DNA of 64,000 nt, from NCBI GenBank assembly GCA_037389465.1, contig JAZARR010000033.1:496001-560000 (forward strand), in the 5' to 3' direction. The stretch is from Baylisascaris procyonis. Taxonomy: Eukaryota; Nematoda; Chromadorea; Rhabditida; Ascarididae. The translations under genes and the position numbers were made by a program. Below are positions 36,481 through 49,330 of the stretch, piece by piece; the stretch's first letter is position 1, and each line of letters begins with the position of its first letter. The notes beneath the pieces were generated by a model. It was given only the letters and a program-made list of their open reading frames with translations, searched no databases and had not been told where the DNA came from.

Positions 36481-38707
36481 GAAGAAACTGCTAGAAAAGA
36501 ACAGCAGTGCTTAAAATTTGCTCGAAAAAGTTTGCTGATGGTGTATGACAGCGAAGATCCGGGTCATTTAAACAATTAGTTCAATTTATCACACACCAAA
36601 AGACAAATTGCGGTTCGAAACAGTGGGCGCAGTGAGCTTTCAGGCGGTTTCCGAGACTTAACTGCACTTCATTTCCAACAGAAATTCATAAGCTGTTGTA
36701 TGTTTATTTTCATGCTGTGGAAATCTCATAAACCATGTTGCAGTTACTTGATGGTTTATATGGTTGGATGCTGATGGTTTATTTCCAACTCTTATTGAAA
36801 ATGTACCATACTTAACAAAAGCGATGTAGGTTACATTTGAATGATGAAGCGGAATTTTTTTTTCCGGTAGACATCGTTTATAGAAAACTATTTTTGTTCC
36901 AATGAAGGGATGCGGAAAAGTGGTCTTCATTAGCAATGAGTTACATTTGTTAAAAAATTTTATTTCTTCCTGCTCTCTAAGCTTCTGGCTATCAAATTTA
37001 GCAATATCCACCTGATACTTGAAAATCGCGAGTAATCTAGAGTGACCAGGATGGATGTTGAGGTTTGCTGGTCATCGAATCGAATGGCAACTTAGTCATG
37101 AAAAAATCGAAAGATAGTTAAAAGTAGACCTGAATCACATTTGAGTGTCTCCCTTCGCAATTTTAAAAAATTCCGCACCTTCCAAAAATTACACACTGGA
37201 AGTGAAATTGAACTGTAAGATTGGTGATGGATTTTATCCACCATCAAATGATATCACTGTGCTTAGTAATCTGACAAGGAACATAGAAGAAGAGAAAACA
37301 GCATGAAAAGTTTAGACTTTCCGACCGTTTTTCAATACTTTCCCATGCTTGTTTGACATCCATCTGCTGTTCGTCTCCTGAAAATTTCGACGTTCGCAGG
37401 TAACTCCGTATGGTAATTGAGGAGATGGAGATGAAAGGGGAATAGGGGAGGAGATTGAAAGGATTGCTCATTAAAGATCCGAATGTGCTTTCGAGGAGAT
37501 ATGCGGTGGTTTGATTGCGAAGTGAAAGTGGCGATTGGCGTTGGCTGGCCGTTTGTGAATAAATTGTTTGACATTCTTCATCATCGTTCGCCTGAGAAGC
37601 GCTGACAGCAATTCAATATCGCATCAATCTTTTAAAGATTTTCGCCATCAGCGTAACATCTCGCCACTCGACTCTCTCACAATACGCATTGCTTCGATGT
37701 TCAATCCGAACTGCTTCGACGAAATTCACTCGTAAACACACCAATTCTATTAGAAATCATTTTGGGCGTCTTCTATCACAAAACGATGACCATAATTCTC
37801 TATATGTCCACCGCACTGAGGCACTCTTCGATCAACGTGCACCAACAAATGTCACAACCTACACATTCAGGACGAATGCATTGGGTCGCAGATAAACAAC
37901 AAATCAAATCTACCTGATGACGATGGCAGCATCCACAAGAAAAACTTATTACTGGCTATGAAAAGGTGTCAATGGCTTCATTTACAAGGAAGGTTGTTTC
38001 AGTAGAAGAGAATCATATCATCAAACTTCGACTTCAACCTTATCAAATGACCGAAAGAAATAAATATATATGAATATTCGTGGTTCGTATCTAAAGAATT
38101 AGAATGAACGTAAGCATGGGCCGTGAGATGACAGTACATTTCGAACCTGCGCGTGTAGGTGGAGAGGAGGTACGAGGTTGGGGAGAGTGAGCGGAGGATG
38201 GATGGGAGGAGAGAGGTTTCAGAAATTACATCATCAAATTAGTTGAGAATGTTGAAGTGAACAAATGAAATTAACTAATGAAAGTTTAAATTAATGCACT
38301 TCGTCAATGACTCTCCTACAGTAGCATTAATAATGATCAGTGCAGTTGTGCAACGAAATGTTTTATTGCCACGTTCTCGAGAACTGCTTATGTCGTTGAA
38401 TAAATCAAACAAATTTTTGAAATGGATGGTGCTAAAAGAAACGTCAACAAGGGTGCTTACATGATAGATTGAGAGATTATTGACACTCAACCACAATGCT
38501 CAATTCGAGTGAAATTTTTGCTTGCTGCAATCATTAAGTCCACATTAATCAACTCGTCAATGTGCAATCCGAACAACACATCCTTCTTCACAGTCGTTAC
38601 TAACGCAGCGGGAGACAACTGCGTTTCTCTATCAAAGTGCTCTATCAATGCTACCCCACTAACATAACAGCATCTCCCATCTGTGGCAACATTACTTATA
38701 GCTTCGA

Positions 38708-38730
38708 GGGAAGGGGAAGAGGGGAGAGGG
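38708..38730 (+). repeat. G-quadruplex motif (plus strand)
   Basis: GGG, GGGG, GGGG and GGG are separated by AA, AAGA and AGA. It fits the standard quadruplex pattern with loops of 2, 4 and 3 bases. Confidence 0.8.
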
Positions 38731-38840
38731 ATAAGCCCATAAATTAAGCAGCTACTTCAAACTTCTCGGAATTCTACGTATGAGCGCCCTTGCAAGAAAA
38801 CAAATGTTTTTAGACATGTTAAGCATTACACTTTGTTCAC

Positions 38841-38868
38841 CCCTTATGGTTTGCAACCCTTATGGTTT
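38841..38868 (+). repeat. 12-bp direct repeat
   Basis: CCCTTATGGTTT occurs at 38841-38852 and again at 38857-38868, separated by GCAA. It is a short local duplication. Confidence 0.85.
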
Positions 38869-41800
38869 AATTTTTTCAAATAGTCAAGAAACGAGGCGAA
38901 GAGCAGAGAAATGCAAAGAAAACTGCAACCTGCACTGCGGCCTATACTGATTTGGAGAGCATGTTCAATGAAATTTTTTTAAGCAATGTTACTTTCTTCG
39001 TCAAATATGACTGGAAATTGATGAAAACCAGTCGACAATGATGGGCAGTTGAGAAGTGAAGGACCGATGGACTAGCATCCTGTAAAGCATGCAATTTTTT
39101 CACTAGTCAGGTGGCCAAATCAGCGATCGTTGAATGAACTCTTCTAAAACGTGCAAAATTACAGTGTGCGAATATGACGATTGGATGGAAGCACCGCTCA
39201 TGTAGACTCAGAATGAGGGACAAATAAACACAGGCAATCATTAAACGGTTTTTAAAATTCATATCAATTGCCAAAAAAGGCAATCGATGCACGGGTAAAA
39301 CTGAGGGAATCTGCCGGCCAGTAATTTTGTGCATATTGAGAAATAAAGAATGCAAGGTGGTATATGAAGGAAACGTAGTAATATACGCCGAGCTCGACGC
39401 CATTCATAGCAGATTGCTCGAAATACGATTAAATTTTTTTTAGAATACACCGGAAAATGCATAATAATAATTGATCGAGAATTTTAGTATTCAAATTAAT
39501 TGCCAAAAATTATTGACTTCTGAGAATTTCTTAAAAAGTGTGGAAATGTAGAATATTTTCGAAACAGTGGTACTCAACGAATAGGGAAACAAAAATTTGA
39601 AGAAGTTCCTTTGAAGCAGTTTGAATCGCCGAATAAATTACTTTAATGTGTTTCGCATCCACATATTTTCGGTGTAACGAACAATAAAAGCCCTCTAATG
39701 ATAAAATCTAATAATGGGCTCGTTTATGAGTACGATGTTTGTATGTCAGTATATCTACGAGTGCTCATGATTTCATACTTAAAACTATAATATGCTATTT
39801 CAATATTTACAAATATTTTCTAATTTGTAAAAATGTCCACTCAGTTAGCTGGAAATGCTCCATCTGTCCTTCACTAAGCTCGAGACCACTGATATCAAAT
39901 GCCACAGATGAAAATTCGCCTGATTGGTGAATTGTTCTTACTTCTGTACTTCTATTAACTCTTATGATCTCATTCAATTTCAGGATTTCGTCGAGTTTAA
40001 CTGCATTGATTCATATGAATTCACTATGTTTTATTTTTCCTTTACTTTATCTCGCCGAGCTTCATTTCATATCCTACTACTTATTGCTTTCTTGGGCATC
40101 GCAGATATTTCTGGTGAGCGGTATATCTACCTGCCAATTCGTCATATCGTATGAATGTGTTGTTTTGGTATGGAGTAAAATCACTTCTTATACTTTTGAT
40201 ATACTGAACCCAATAATTCATAAAACGTCAACAATAGGCCCACTAATGTATCAATAATTTTCATTCCGTTCTCTGCTATTCCCACTCATGATTAGCGCAC
40301 ACTACCTGGCAACATCTAAATGAGCAAATTATCCCATTCTCTCTACCCATGTGATAAGCATTCCTTTCGCAATTTTTTCTAGCAATTTTCATGGCTTTCG
40401 AGAATACATTCCCGAGGTAGCATTTTAAGCATCGATCATGTGAAAAACTTTCAGAACACCCATCATATTCCGGCAACATTCCTTCATGAAAACACCATCA
40501 GCTACAAAATCTGCAAAAAGTGCAGATTTTTTTTGAAAGCAAGAAGAACGGCAACTTACCTTTTGCTTAGTAGTGTTTATTCCCAGCCAATTACAAGGGG
40601 AGCTTTTTGTTCAATGATGCATTTTGCGATTGTAAATCTACTCATTTAGGCATCTGAACCCCACAGAGGATTCTGTTTCCACGCAGTGTTGTTCTATAAT
40701 GCGCAGCAAGTCCTCCCATTACAGATATTAAGGAAGTGATAAGCTGTTCACCGATTACTTTTAAGAATTTCTTGAAGTGATTCACACGCAAAAGTTATAA
40801 CAGACTTCCGGACGGAGTCAGCATAAACAACAGAACACTCACAGTTCTTAAAAACATGAAAACATGAATGAGTGCTAAGTATAAACTGGAGGAAACAATT
40901 ATACGTAGCTTCATATTTTGCGTGTATATATTTGTCATAAAAGGAGTGAAAGAAAACTTTTCTAGTTGAAGATTGCACATACGCATAAACCGAACAATAC
41001 GGCAAGAGATAACGTACAAAGCATTAGAAGGTAAACAGTACTTGTGATACCATTTTAAGAAACAAATACATAGCGCATTATTGTGCTTTGAGCATAGCTG
41101 AAAAGTTCATCACTGCGATCTATGCTTGACATAAGTGCAAGCTTGTCATCAAGTTCACTGAAGCATTCTCTCTTTAATTCGTCGGAAATTGCTACAAATC
41201 AATTTGGAATAAGAGAAAGAAGCTGCCTTATTAAACGTTTTTCTTGTAGTAGCATGAGTCAACAAAAAAGACGAAAAAAGTGTGCTGCAAAGTTAGTCCA
41301 ATTTGCACTTTGGCGTACCAACCCAAATATACAAAATCAAAAACAAAACGTTCAATAATTCGCTTTCTTAGGCAACCAACAAGTGCCTAAACCACGAATT
41401 GTAAGATTTGCTTTTTGCAATCACCTGTTGGGCAGCAAAACTTACGTAGGTGCAACTCATGCCCTGATGACAGTGAGCAGGCATATTGCTTAGATTCGTA
41501 GAAACGCATAGAAAAGATGTGCAAAAATTTGAATAATTATACAACTTACGCTAGCATTTTCATTAAAGGCATCAAAAATGAGCGGAAGCTTGATCAGTGT
41601 AATAAATGGTGACCTTTCATATTGTGCACACCTGTCCAGGTGTAGCTATAACAGGAGATCGTAAAACGCTAGCAAAGTCGCATTAACGGATCTCATGTAC
41701 TATTTTACGTGTCCTTTACGCACACAAACAACAACTAAACGCAAACACTAGCCAGCCACATATAAGTGAGCACTTTCTAGGGAACATTTTAAAATTCCTT

Positions 41801-43390
41801 CTTCTTCATCATGTGTAAACGATCAAAATCCGCATTTGCAACTATATCCCATTTCCATATCACTGAATTATAGGATGCTCTTTAAAAATATAGCTCCTAT
41901 AAGATATAGCGTTCTATTTGTGAGAAAAAAAGACAAGAAAACCCTTCTCAACGATAAAAAGCTCTCATCTATTCACATGAAATTCATCAATATAAAAGAT
42001 TCTATCGGCATACCTATGCAAAAACCTCAAAAAATCCGAACGTTTCGTGTATGCAAAATGCGTCAATATTACTTGCTAAATGAAGATGCAATGATAATCC
42101 CTGCAAACAGCTTCATTATTCTGAGCCGAATTATAGTACATTTACCTGCGTAAACTTTTATGTACATCTCGAAAGACAAGATTCTTGGATTATGCAATTG
42201 TTTCCTCTTCAATTAACTCGATTACCTGGCTCGATTTTATACGCTCTCGTTAGATGAAATCTGCCACCGTTTGGTAGCACGCCAACAAGTACCTGCGGTT
42301 TCCCATAGGTCGTCTCCAATACACAAAGCTGACGCAATCGAAATCATAATTTCAGGTATATTCTATAGAAAAGTTTTAGGGCCTAATCGCTATGCACACA
42401 GAATTCAAAAAATAGCGTCAAGTTTCGCGTTTCACTTGTGGCTATTCGTCTATTTCTCAGCTATATTGAAGAAATTCCGACGAGTGGATAAAAAAAATTC
42501 GATGAGCACATCTAATTTGGATAGGCCCATTGGAATAGGAAGCAAGCAAGCGCACGCTGAAGATCGCTTTTACGAGCACACAGTATACGGCTAGAAAAGA
42601 GCACATAAAAGATTAAAAACGATGCCAAGATGCCATAGCAACGAGAACGCTGCAAAATGAGTGGATCTTCTATAGCACAATCAACTTTGCACAACGTATG
42701 GATAAAACAAATCCGCATCTTGAATGATTATTTAGAAAATTAGTGAGGTTGGAAAAAGTAAAAAATAGACATAAAATGTCGCCATTAATTCTATGAGATA
42801 CTCTAGGTGAACCTAAACAACTTTTCAAGCAATTTGAGCCAGTTTCAAGGTTCGCCATTCTCTCATTGATGGAATGCATATGCATGATCATATAGCAAGC
42901 AAATTTTTCACTTTCTGACAAAATTACTGTAAAAGTTCATCCATAACTTTTGTCCTTGAGACACGTGGGCTTTAAGCAAACTCGGAACGTTTTTTTTTTT
43001 GTCAGAAGCGAAGAGAGGGTTTTATGTGTTTGGAGGTGAGTCGTGATGGGGTGGACTGACGAGTTGGCCACCCAAGGTTGTTGATGTGATGCGGCACGGA
43101 TCGACAAAAAACTCATAAAACTACAGTTGAAAGTATTGCATGAGATCAAGTATGCACGCCAGTGCCAAATGAGCCGTGCGCAGATGAGCCCATAGTTGCT
43201 GCACATTGGCTTCCCCTGACGACGTTACGCTGAACAACTTCCGTTCGCGCATTCAAATTTTAAATGATCGCGCCATTTTCACATTTGCTCGATGCCGTTT
43301 TGCTGCAGTGACCGTAATTAGAAAATTTCGTCTTTTTTGCATCCATCATCTTCGTCACATATTCTATTCATTCCCATCTTCCTCTTTTCT

Positions 43391-43414
43391 CCCCACTCCA
43401 CCCTCCCCCTCCCC
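43391..43414 (-). repeat. G-quadruplex motif (minus strand)
   Basis: C-runs of 4, 3, 5 and 4 are separated by 6, 1 and 1 bases inside a longer pyrimidine-rich stretch (about 43370-43440). The minus strand can form a quadruplex, and the polypurine/polypyrimidine stretch may also form triplex DNA. Confidence 0.75.
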
Positions 43415-44657
43415 TTCTTCGATGTTGCGTCCCCCACTCTTCTTCAATGTGAATTATAGTTTTTTACTGTTAGAAAAAACCAGTTTATATCATCAATGCT
43501 GCAATTAAAGATAGGATGCAAAAAAGTGATGACAAACATCAATTACGGGCTTGTCACCACCGATAGCGAAATCTTTGTAAAAGAACAGCGAAAAGTCATG
43601 TCCTCTTATGTAACGTTAAATAATTTACGACCCTTCTATGAACACCCACAACTATTTTACGAGTTGGCAATGCATCGCCGAGAAATTATGACGTATAAAA
43701 GGTCATTATTCATAGAGCACTGAGAGATCACAACATAAAAGCAATACACAGAGAGGAAGTTTCGTTGAGTGCAACTTACTGAAATAATGCGTTGCTTAAA
43801 TAACTCAGCATACGTAGGAAATGGTCAACTTTGGAGATGGAAACATAATGCTTTCAGAAAGTAATAACAGCTCTGAAGCAGTTGAATCTCAATAAATTTC
43901 AACGCTTTAATGACACATAAATTGGGATTTGTAGTAATGTCGTCGACTTTTTTACAAAGAAAATTTTAGAACGTTAACAAAATTGGGACCAGATAAGGAG
44001 AAATAAGAAGATAGTAATGAATGAATGACTTAAACAAATTTAGAAAATTACTTTCATTTTAAGCGATTTGCTTGACGATCAAGATTTCGCTAGCTTCTAT
44101 TCATATTATTGCATAGACTCACTCACACTCACTCGTTTTGCTCTAAATGCAAACTTTACGCGAATCTGAACACTAGAAGAAGTTTACCTGTAAGAAAAGA
44201 CCGCTCTCAAATAGGAACTGTCGTCGATTAAAGGAAAATTGCACGGCGTTGAACAGCGGAATTGTCTCGCTATGCAGTGCATCCCATGTACCTAAAGCAC
44301 GTCAAAATAACTTACGAATTTGAGCGGAAAAAAATCGCGGCACTTGGAAACGCAGCGATAGCATCAAAAATTACGCTCTCTGCCTATCGCCGAGAAACAT
44401 CACCACAACAAGCAACACTTCGAGCGTTCACTTATCACGTGGTTGATTTTAAAGAGACAATTTTTTGAGTGTGTTGCTTATTTGGTTCAGAGAATTTTCT
44501 TGAAACAACCATTGAAAAAAGAAGAAAACAAAGCGGAAAGACATCCGAACGAGAAGGAATCAGTTCATGGAATAAATAAAGGAAAAAAGATAAATGTCAA
44601 CCATCTAGGTGAAACCTAAGCGGTTCTACTCATTTTAGAAAAACTCCGCGCTCATAA

Positions 44658-45101
44658 ATGTCGCAAAATTCTACTTCAGCATTTGGTGCTAGGCGCGTCT
44701 GCAAAGTTGTCTTTGCAGAGAGCATTATGGTGATGCCTTGGTTGTGCATAAGTATGCATGTGTCCGCTAGTCTCAACCCAAGTGCAACCACGAAGCAAAA
44801 ATTGCACGATTTGGTATATACAAACACTGCACCACAGGACAATCCTTTACATAATACCAACGTTCATGTTAACGTCGACAGAAGTGATAAATTAAAAACC
44901 TTAAAAAATTGCATGCGTTTTTCGACTGATGAGTTCGTATCTCACAAATATACGGGTCAAGGGAGGTGGGAAAGTGCACCAGCTGAACTGGCGCGGCATA
45001 CGTTTCCGCAATCCAGCTCACCAAACAAATCAATGCGAAAATTGCTAACAAATGATAAAAAATGCCCAATAATGCACCTATATTTTAACCGAACCGCCTG
45101 A
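44658..45101 (+). CDS. Candidate 147-residue protein, unknown
   Basis: An ATG at 44658 opens 147 codons (MSQNSTSAFGARRVCK...). Residues 1-10 are polar, residues 20-40 moderately hydrophobic, and the rest polar with mixed charge, ending near HLYFNRTA. An AATAAA at 45129-45134 lies about 28 bases past the stop, as expected for a short 3' end. The frame is at the edge of what chance allows, and the nearby signal raises the case slightly. No signal peptide, membrane segment or known domain is clear. It might be a small single-exon gene, a last exon, or nothing. Confidence 0.24.
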   Translation: MSQNSTSAFGARRVCKVVFAESIMVMPWLCISMHVSASLNPSATTKQKLHDLVYTNTAPQDNPLHNTNVHVNVDRSDKLKTLKNCMRFSTDEFVSHKYTGQGRWESAPAELARHTFPQSSSPNKSMRKLLTNDKKCPIMHLYFNRTA

Positions 45102-45128
45102 CTTAAGATCACTTTCTCGGAGTGTTGA

Positions 45129-45134
45129 AATAAA
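45129..45134 (+). terminator. Possible polyadenylation signal
   Basis: An AATAAA sits about 28 bases downstream of the TGA of the 147-residue frame at 44658-45101. The hexamer is common in AT-rich DNA and supports the frame only by position. Confidence 0.25.
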
Positions 45135-46985
45135 CCGAACTCGTGCAAAGTGCTATTTAATTGGCTGCGAAACGAATGCAATTTTTTTTTTTTTTTTAGT
45201 ATATTCATGTGACTATAAATCCTTTCGAAATTGATGAATTAGCTGGAACGTTGCTGTAGAAGTTAAAGGTACGTGATAACCATACCTCGCTAATTCTGTA
45301 ATTCTAGCTGCAATGATTCTCGAGATGAAATAACCAAAAAGACGAGGGACACATTCATGCGCACAAATGTGGTGGCGGAGTAATGCGCTTTGCAAATTCA
45401 AATTTGTAAACGTGCATAAAAGCGAATCTTTAATTGAAGAATTGCATGATTGCTTGGTTCGGTTGACAGATGGCTGCACTATTGCGCGTGCTTTATTATT
45501 TGCCAGCCATTTCTGAAACCGGACAGCCTGATAAGCATCACTGCAAAAGCGCATACCGTGCCCAGCATGCTTTCCACTTGTTCCTATTCAGGCCTTTGAG
45601 GCCTGCTTTCCAGAAAAAAAACCTCAAAAAGAAGCAACGTGGGAAAAACAAATAAGGGAGAACATCCGTTAGGGAAAATTAAATGAGCAACACTTGTAAA
45701 TAAAGCAATGAGCATCCCTTGCCAAAATTATAAAACCGAAAATATGCAGTCATTCTTTAAAAAACCTAACATAGTTCAACTTCCTGATTGCGGAACGTTT
45801 TAAAACTGTCAGTAATAGAATCCCAAGCAAGCTCCATATATCGGCGAAGACATGCGCATGGCAAATCTAAGTTCGCGAGAAATGTTTAACCGTTTAACCA
45901 AGTTGTTCCTGCAGCAGTGGAAGCAACATTCAGTGAGCAATTCAACAAGTTTCCTCAGGAGAATTCTTCATAAGCCACCCATTTTGTTAAACATAAATAA
46001 AGAATTTTATCTTACTATTCATCTTCGATCAGAATTATGCATGACTGCCATGTGGCAGTAGGCCTTTCGATTCATGAGCAGAACCTATTGCAGTGACGCG
46101 CATGGGTATGTGCGCCGATCTAATAGGTTCGTATCTGAAAGAAGGCAACAATGAGTGTCAGGAAAGAGAAAAAAATTAACTGTTCAAATCAAAGGAAAAA
46201 ATATCTAAAAATAATAGATTAAATTTGGAAATATAGCAAGATTCGGGGGAAACGATAGCATGACAAGAAAGAAGCTGATGCCTGAGAGTAATGCAGAGAG
46301 AAAGAACAACCAGCTGTGAAATAAGCATGTCACAGGTGAATTTCACGGTAATGCAACGCAACGATACATCCACCGAACGTGAGAATTTCGACAATCTGAA
46401 CACACATCTACCAGTTCAAGTGATATTTTATCACGCAATTTGATCTGCGCAAACTGTTGCTTTCAGTGGTACTACCTAGTCGCTCGCTACACTTTCCACA
46501 TCTGTGCGCTCTTTCCCACATTCTAGATTCATAACGCATTTTCCACTCGCTACTTTCGGTTCAGAATACGTTGCAATCTCACACAATTTTTCAAAGTATG
46601 TGTGCAGAGATTTGAAAGCTTATACAATTCATGAAATGCTTGTTATCAGAGCATAGAAAACACATCCTGTGAAATCTGCTCAGTTTAATCGCTTCCATTA
46701 AGCCGTTTTCATCTTGCTGGTTGAATTAGCTGTAGATCGTTGATGAAGGATGGTCCAATAATGCGCCGGTGGATTGACGCAGCTATAGGCTTAAGCTTAA
46801 AGTTGCTAGTTAAAACTGAGCAGCGCAACCAGCTGAACTAGCCAAATTTTATTAAACTCCTCTTGGAAGCGGTGTGCTAATAGCGAAATCTAGTCACCGA
46901 AAATGCTGATGAGGAAAGCGATTCGCTCAGCAATAGGCAATACTACGGCCTGTACTCAATCACATTTTGAGTCGCTACTTTTAAG
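45135..46985. other. AT-rich non-coding stretch
   Basis: Nothing convincing. A 113-codon minus-strand frame at 45213-45554 has no supporting signal and falls within chance. Confidence 0.55.
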
Positions 46986-47246
46986 TCAATCACCATTACT
47001 GCAAACGATAGTTTTATGATATTGCACAGTAAAGGTATCGCTGAGTGTTGCTGCAGGTGCGCTATTTTCGATCGGTGTTTGCGTAATCGTGCCAAGCGAA
47101 TGCCGCAACGAATTACACGAAAAGTTTGGAGGATGGATGCTCCTCGTGGGCGCTATTCGATCATTCAAAAGTAAGCGAGCGCAAATACCGTAGCTGACAG
47201 CAGCAATTGTTTTAAGTACCTCCATCACATATACCATCGCTGTCAA
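46986..47246 (-). CDS. Candidate ORF in GC-richer patch
   Basis: A minus-strand frame with its first ATG at 47237 (MVYVMEVLKTIAAVSYGIC...) runs 84 codons to a stop at 46986. The N-terminus has a short hydrophobic stretch (VLKTIAAVSYGICARLLL) that could be a signal or anchor, followed by a Ser/Thr/Pro-rich polar part. The local DNA is somewhat GC-richer than its flanks. No family or splice signal is identified, and the length is within chance. Confidence 0.15.
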   Translation of the reverse strand: MTAMVYVMEVLKTIAAVSYGICARLLLNDRIAPTRSIHPPNFSCNSLRHSLGTITQTPIENSAPAATLSDTFTVQYHKTIVCSNGD

Positions 47247-47611
47247 GACGATTGCCGAACAAGGATTTCGCCTTTTTAAAATGCGTCCTAAATGCCGCTA
47301 GACATCCTTAATGCTTGCTCCTTGTCGGCAATCTTCCATTCATACTTGAATATTTCCGATCAACTCTTTGGACTTTGCACGCCTCTTGACGATCCTTTTC
47401 GAAAAAAAAAAAACTTGACGATCTCATCTTAGAAAACAGCATGCTTGGGCAATTTTTGTTTACTCTTCCACTTCTCTATTCCATGCATTTTTCATAGCGA
47501 AATTTTAAGGAAGTTGGCACAAGAGGATTTTAGACGGTGATCACATTTTTTGATACTGGAAATGATTTTATTCTGCGGAAAAAAATATTGAAGCCAAAAT
47601 CATGTTCATAA

Positions 47612-48247
47612 AAAAGCCAAATTTTTTCGGAGAATACTACTATCGATGTTCGAAATCACTTGCAAGCAATTTCTATAAGTGAGAAAGATCCAATGAACAC
47701 GTCGGCTTATACAAGGAAGCCAAAGGCGCAAATAAACTTGATTAAGGAAAGGGATCAAACGAGTGTATCAATATTTCCCTTTAAAAGGAGGGTTATTAGA
47801 GGAAGACTGAATTTATTTCCAGGAAATAAATTTAGTTCCCGAATTTCGTATCGTGTTGTGCACCTGAGAATTAGTTCAATGCTTCAAGATCACAGGCAGC
47901 ACCTCAGATCACAGGCAGATTGTGCGAAAATCGTACCTGAGAATTAGAAAAGCTCGGCTCAGAATGATGAACGGTTTATGGCATATTACCACAATGGAAA
48001 CATCTATAGACATGCTTTTCAAGTTTCTACCCGTAGATCCATCTCTAAAATTAGCGTTCATCTCACCAAAAATACACTCAACATAATAACAGTCCATAAA
48101 TTTCCAAGAAGAGCGAGCATTATTTCTAGAAATTCAAGCGAAACCACAGGATCGAAATTAAATACTATTGAAAAGTTGTCCATGAGGAATACATTTGCTG
48201 ATCCCAACTTTTTTAAAGGTCTTGAAAATTTAAACAGGCAACGTTAG
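47612..48247 (+). pseudogene. Open frame broken by one stop, possible relic
   Basis: On the plus strand one frame is open from 47612 to 48247 (212 codons) apart from a single TAG at 47945-47947. The parts before and after are similarly basic and polar (RKPKAQINLIKERD...; STRRSISKISVHLTK...). This could be a coding relic with one inactivating stop, or two chance frames. A set of short direct repeats sits just before the stop. No family is recognised. Confidence 0.13.
47862..47947 (+). repeat. Nested pair of 13-bp direct repeats
   Basis: ACCTGAGAATTAG occurs at 47862-47874 and 47935-47947. Between them AGATCACAGGCAG occurs at 47887-47899 and 47906-47918. The second copy of the outer repeat carries the stop codon that breaks the surrounding open frame, so a small duplication may have introduced it. 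Confidence 0.85.
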
Positions 48248-49019
48248 ATATTTCCTTGAATACCTTAGTGCAATAAAATCAAACACTGAGCTTTGGCTGT
48301 GAAGCTTAGCTATGAGAAACAAGGTGGAAAATTCGCTAGCTGTCGGAAATATCTGTGATATATGTAACTACGCTGATAATATGAGAGAAAACCCCTGAAC
48401 ATGGACCTCTTCATAAAGTGAGCATATAGCGCATCTCATCTCGCAGAAACCATTGTTGTAATGGAACACCTTCAACTCTCTCAAGGATGTCGGCATAGTA
48501 GAATGCCTCTCCACCTAAGTTAACATTTGAAACTCAGTTGCTGATTGATAAGCATCCATCATTCTGCCATTTAAGCTTGCTGTAACCAAAACTGAGTAAT
48601 TAAAAGTTGCGCATTTCTTGCTGCACAATCAGATACTAGCTTGATGTGAATCGTTAGAGATAATAAATTTCCTCTGCAAAATGCACTTTGATAAGCTGAA
48701 TGGCTAGCAAATCGTTATGCAAATTTTTTATTCAACCTGGTTGCGTAGTTGCCAAATTTATAAGAACTCTACTGCTTCTTCAGAAGCTGAGCTTTAATTA
48801 TGTGGACCCCAAAAGATTCGTTGGTATCTGATGCTTCAACATGTGAAACCTAAAGGGTCGCTAAGTACCTAACAGATACTATGTAGAAAAAGAGCAAACC
48901 AGATTCAGCACTTCCTGAATCGGAATCCCATCTCTAAGTGGACGCACAACAATGTGCTGCGATTCGAAAAAAATGAACGCATACACACATAGCACACCAC
49001 GCACAAACAAACACAAACA
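48248..49019. other. AT-rich non-coding stretch
   Basis: I see no supported feature here. Confidence 0.6.
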
Positions 49020-49330
49020 CACCGTAATAAGAAAGCGCGCGACTTTCACGTTCTCAGCGGGGAGAGATTTGCGCGTAGATTGATGGCCGTGCGGGCAGGG
49101 TGTACGCGGATCGCCTCCATAAAAAATGGCTCTGCGTTCGAAAAAAACCTCAATTTGGCATTTGTCCAGTGCCGTCCGACTAGCAATTGGCCGTTGGCAG
49201 GCTGGAGGGTGCTCAAAAAAATTGTTCTCCCCACACATGACCACCGAGTCGCCAGCGCGCTCGCAAAGGGATCTGCTTTCGTCCTAAGCAAACCTCTTCC
49301 ATCTCATCACAAGACAAAATGGTCGTTGGA
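49020..49330. other. GC-rich, CpG-containing patch
   Basis: This is a short patch of raised GC (for example GAAAGCGCGCGACTTTC near 49031) where both strands are open for 80-120 codons (plus 49080-49367, minus 48879-49244). Openness on both strands at once points to composition rather than coding. It may be a promoter, exon or transposon relic. Confidence 0.4.

Larger units (their letters stand above)
36481..44657. other. AT-rich non-coding stretch
   Basis: About 8 kb with no supported gene. Noted contents are a purine-rich area (38150-38216), a quadruplex motif (38708-38730), a short duplication (38841-38868), and a pyrimidine-rich quadruplex motif (43391-43414). Frames of 70-110 codons at 42271-42594, 43496-43723 (MLQLKIGCKKVMTN...) and 44262-44468 look protein-like but are within chance and lack supporting signals. 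Confidence 0.55.

Noticed and set aside
39984..40113. Apparent exon between ATTTCAG and CTG|GTGAGC, hydrophobic in two frames.
   Set aside because: Two frames are equally open and both are hydrophobic because the DNA is T-rich. There is no further support.
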